Source of the DNA: Orthonyx spaldingii
Lineage: Eukaryota > Chordata > Aves > Passeriformes > Orthonychidae
DNA length: 64,000 nt
Reading direction: 5' to 3'
Assembly (NCBI GenBank): GCA_013397795.1
Contig: VZTJ01000751.1
Coordinates: 868,257-932,256, forward strand
Made by a program: the position numbers and the translations under genes. Shown piece after piece: positions 60,664 through 64,000 of the stretch. The notes below the pieces were generated by a model. It was not told where the DNA came from, made no database searches, and was given only the letters and a program-made list of their open reading frames with translations. The first letter of the stretch is position 1. Each line of letters opens with the position of its first letter.

Positions 60664-61500
60664 ATGGGAAACAGTCTGAAAGCCATAGCTGGTTTTGTGC
60701 CCTCTCACAAGTGCCAGAAGTACCTCCTAGAAGACCTAGAAGAGATGCCAGTGGATAAAATGGTGGATCTGAGTGGCAGGCAGCTGAGGCGGCTGCCTGT
60801 GCACATTTGCTCTTTTAGGGAACTGGTTAAGCTGTACCTGAGTGACAACAACTTGAACCATCTGCCCCCCGAGCTGGAGCAGCTGCAAAACCTGCAGATC
60901 TTGGCACTGGACTTCAACAACTTCAAAGCACTGCCCCTAGTCGTGTGCACGCTGAAGCAGCTGTGCATCCTCTACCTGGGCAACAACAAGCTCTGCAGCC
61001 TGCCCCTCGAGCTCCGACTCCTGCAGAACCTCAAGACCCTCTGGATCGAGTCCAACTGCCTGCAGTACCTGCCCGAAGTGGTGTGTGAGCTCAGCCTGCT
61101 CAAGACCCTGCACGCCGGCTCCAACGCCCTGCGCGCACTCCCTGCCCAGCTGCAGTGCCTGCAGGAGCTGCGCACCATCTGGCTGTCGGGAAACCTGCTG
61201 TCCGAATTCCCTCCTGTGCTCCTGGACATGCCTTTCCTGGAGGTGATCGACGTGGATCGCAATTCCATCCGCTTCTTCCCCAGCCTGGCTCACCTCCCTG
61301 GCCTGAAGCTGGTGATCTACGACCACAACCCCTGCAGGAACGCACCCAAAGTGGCCAAAGGGGTGCGCAGGGTGGGCAGATGGTCAGAGGAGACCCCCGA
61401 GCCCCGCAAGCGGTCCGGGGCAGTGATAGAAATCCCACTCGACGAGAAACCATTGCTACCTCCTGCCACCAAGGCCGAGCCAGAAGCTGAGCCTTGCTGA
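60664..61500 (+). CDS. LRRC10: LRRC10, cardiac leucine-rich repeat protein, single coding exon
   Basis: LRRC10 is a heart-restricted scaffold protein found at the sarcomeric Z-line/dyad region of cardiomyocytes; loss causes dilated cardiomyopathy in mammals. The open frame has no intron, as in mammals, and gives 278 residues from MGNSLKAIAGFVPSHKCQ. It has about seven LRRs of 23 residues (LxxLxLxxNxLxxLPxEL) from about residue 50 to 215. Near-invariant stretches include LVKLYLSDNNLNHLPPELEQ, LQILALDFNNFKALP and LKLVIYDHNPCRNAPKVAKG, and the RRVGRWSEETPEP motif. The last about 35 residues (basic KRSG, then acidic/Pro) diverge from mammals. The ATG has G at -3 and +4. The third-position GC content is high compared with flanking DNA. 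No disruption is seen. Confidence 0.97.
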   Translation: MGNSLKAIAGFVPSHKCQKYLLEDLEEMPVDKMVDLSGRQLRRLPVHICSFRELVKLYLSDNNLNHLPPELEQLQNLQILALDFNNFKALPLVVCTLKQLCILYLGNNKLCSLPLELRLLQNLKTLWIESNCLQYLPEVVCELSLLKTLHAGSNALRALPAQLQCLQELRTIWLSGNLLSEFPPVLLDMPFLEVIDVDRNSIRFFPSLAHLPGLKLVIYDHNPCRNAPKVAKGVRRVGRWSEETPEPRKRSGAVIEIPLDEKPLLPPATKAEPEAEPC

Positions 61501-62303
61501 TGTTCAACTGCCCTTTTTGGCAAAGGTGGCAGTGCACTCACACCACTGCCCAAGCCCTACCTCTCCCTTCTTTGCTGGTGTCCGGGGAGCACCACACCAC
61601 CTGGCAGCTGTCAGGAGTACCTGCACCAACTTGGAAAATGTGACAGCAAAACTCTCGTACAGACACTTGTCTTTGTGCAGCACCCAGCACGCTCCCTAGA
61701 AGAGACTTCTTCCCTTTCCCCCTCCTCCCATGCCGGGACCACCCAGAGTTCACAGCACAGATGAAGACTCAGTTTAGATGCTTTCCATGGGTGGATTGCA
61801 TGGAGCACATATGGACTTGCTGCTCCTCACCCATGGGCTCACTCTTCTCCCTTCCACCTTGCTGAGGTGCTGGAGCTCAGCTGGAAGCCACTGTTCAAGG
61901 TGATTTCTGCTGAGACCCACGGCTCTAAAGCAAACCACAGCATGTCTCAAATTACATATCTGAAATGCAGCAACACCTTGAAGGTTTCCCTGTCTGTCAT
62001 GTGGGAAGTGGGAGCAGAGTCCTGGCTGCACTTTCAAGGAAACGGCACGTATGTACAGGGGGCTCTCCTCTTAACTGCTGCCTTCTCCTGCAATTTGTGA
62101 CAACTGTTTCGTTACTGCCGAGCAGCATTTCAAATGATGGTGAGGAAAGCTGTAGGCTTTACTGCTGGGTTTGGTTACTGACAACACTGCCTCTAAGGGC
62201 AGCTGTACAGGACAAGTTTTCAAGCAGGAGCAAAGAAGAAAATCAAAGCCTGACTAAAAAGGAAAAGCCGCAAGAGCTGCAAAGGTAAACTTGCATGAAT
62301 AAA
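61501..62303 (+). other. LRRC10: Probable LRRC10 3' UTR with polyadenylation signal
   Basis: Non-coding sequence after the TGA; the first AATAAA is at 62298-62303, giving a 3' UTR of about 0.8 kb. Confidence 0.5.
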
Positions 62304-64000
62304 ATCCAGGGCTGTGAGCCTGTCACTATAGGCTTGCACATAATCTGAAGATGAGGCAAACTACTCAGCTGATTTCAGCTGGGTATTTCTCAAGCTTGCA
62401 ACTTGGACCAGTTCAGACCCCTTAAAAATGCACTTTTTTTTTTAAACCTTTGCTTTAATTCAGTAACAGAAATCTGGCTCACAGTGACATTTTAAATTTT
62501 ATACTCCATAGCATGGTTGAATTATGTGAAAGACAGCTTTTTTAACAAGGGTGGAGAGCCCTTGGTGGCACACTCTTTGAGTAGAACTATTTCACCAGCA
62601 CAACCTGCAGAAGCAGCAGTTGACTTCCCAGAAAACGTTTGATTCCATGCCAGTTTGTGACTGCTTACTGTAATCTACATGCTTGAAAAATTATCTGGAA
62701 ATATACAGACTCTGCTAGCACTTGTTGTCTTGTTAAATGAAGTCCAAATTTGGATCTGGCTAGCACCCATGTAGTGCACTACTAGTCAAATTAAATAAAA
62801 GTATACTAGCATTTTGCCAAGTTAAACCATCCTTTGGAATTAATAGCAAATTCTTTATCTACTCTTGTTCCAACAATTTCTTCCTACAAAAAGGAAAGCA
62901 GGAGATGAGTTTGGGGCTTTTTTTTTAATATCCAAGGTCAATGTTTTATACCCCACAGAACTGAGCTGGTACTGTATTTATCTGAAGGGATGGGGAAGAG
63001 TGTGCTTTCACTGGCTTATCAGTGGTTTGTGTTTCACTCAGCTCTTTCCACACTGCCACTTCTGGAGAGCTGAAGAGTCTCTGTCAAAGAGTTAAGGGGA
63101 GGATTCTGTAAGCAGATTCCCTTCATTTTAAGAAATCCAAGAGAGAAAAATATTTGCACACATAGTTGCTTATTTCAATTTAATCTTCCTGCTTTGGCAG
63201 ACTTGCCCTGGTGTTTGCCAGGTGCTGTATTATATTTGCAAGGGCCAGAAAGGTCACAAGGCCCAGTGGGCACTGTTCTGGGTCCCCACACAGACAGGGC
63301 CTCTGCTTGTCTGTGTTTAGTTGTCACAAACCTGTGTGCAGCCTGCTGCAGGCATCACAGGCTTCCTTAGAACCTAAGCACAAACAAACCAGTCCAGTTA
63401 AATGTTGCCTTTGCAGCAACTACTAGAATGGGAAAATTAATATAAAGACCGGCAACAACAGACATGGCAGGGGTGAGGCAGAGACAGCAGGAAGTGTTAT
63501 GGAGCCTGGCATATTTTTAGCTAAGTGCCCTCTATTGTAAGTCTTTGTAAAGTCAGCCCAGTATTTTATAGATCAACACTCAGACTGGTCCAGAATGTTG
63601 ATCTCTCTCACAAACTCCATGTTCCTCTCAACTCCCCTCAGCAGAATGTAAAGTTTGTGGTGCAAAAAGTTGTAAGACCACTTAGTTGTAGTTCTGGGCA
63701 TTGACTGAGGTTCCTCTTCCGCTCTCTCTCTTCCATCATAAAAAAAAAGTAAAAAAAAAAAAAAGAGTATACTCCAGTACCACTAGAAAAAGATACCATC
63801 TAACTTCAGAGCCTATTTCTAGGACCCCAACTCAAAACCTCTGCAGCCAGGACTGGAATACACCACTTACACTAACACAGCAGGTCAACACAAACCAATA
63901 AGCCACAAGCACTTAAGTCACCCCCTGAAGTATCCGAGGCCTGAGGATGTGCACTGCAGCTATCCTAATGGATCTCCCCTCCCCGGTACTACAGAAAGAA
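62304..64000. other. Intergenic DNA at the right edge
   Basis: I see no gene. A-rich runs occur at about 63740-63766. By synteny the next gene would be CCT2, but none of its coding sequence is recognisable here. Confidence 0.6.

Noticed and set aside
1..64000. CRISPR array, operon structure, prophage or retroviral coding region
   Set aside because: This is vertebrate nuclear DNA. I found no regularly spaced short repeats, no gag/pol/env frames and no bacterial-type gene clusters.

Overview
This is nuclear DNA from a vertebrate, almost certainly a passerine bird. It has GT-AG spliced genes, a GC-rich CpG island in otherwise AT-rich DNA, CR1 LINE tails ending in the avian 'attctatgat' signature, and a short element at about 49.4 kb with a tRNA-Ile-like head and a CR1-like tail. 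That last architecture is the one described for the songbird SINE TguSINE1. Gene order and strands match the human 12q15 block RAB3IP / BEST3 / LRRC10, plus one extra gene.

Layout. (1) 0.7-9.7 kb, minus strand: the 5' part of RAB3IP (Rabin8, a Rab8 exchange factor). Two coding exons (705-966, 1171-1446) encode residues 1-171. A likely non-coding first exon, with donor at 9641/9642, lies in a CpG island broken by a 48-N gap (9666-9713). The rest of the gene lies off the left edge. (2) 10-24.4 kb: divergent intergenic DNA with no gene I can support. It holds a three-copy 62/63-bp tandem repeat beside the island, a roughly 0.9-kb ancient antisense CR1 relic, and a small cluster of muscle-type motifs about 0.5 kb upstream of the first BEST3 coding exon. 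(3) 24.459-41.848 kb, plus strand: complete BEST3, nine coding exons, 668 codons, with the channel neck, Ca-clasp and autoinhibitory motifs all conserved. (4) 47.535-56.010 kb, minus strand: a complete nine-exon pepsin-family aspartic protease of 405 residues, closest by eye to cathepsin E/D. Human has no gene at this place. Nothepsin, the fish/reptile aspartic protease, is my leading but unproven identity. (5) 60.664-61.500 kb, plus strand: intact single-exon LRRC10, the cardiac leucine-rich repeat protein.

These genes do not form a pathway; they share an old syntenic block. BEST3 and LRRC10 are both known for striated-muscle or heart expression. The most interesting item is the intact protease between them: all splice sites are canonical, all phases match, both catalytic aspartates are present, and it has two unpaired cysteines. 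I saw no CRISPR array, tRNA gene, rRNA or viral open reading frame.
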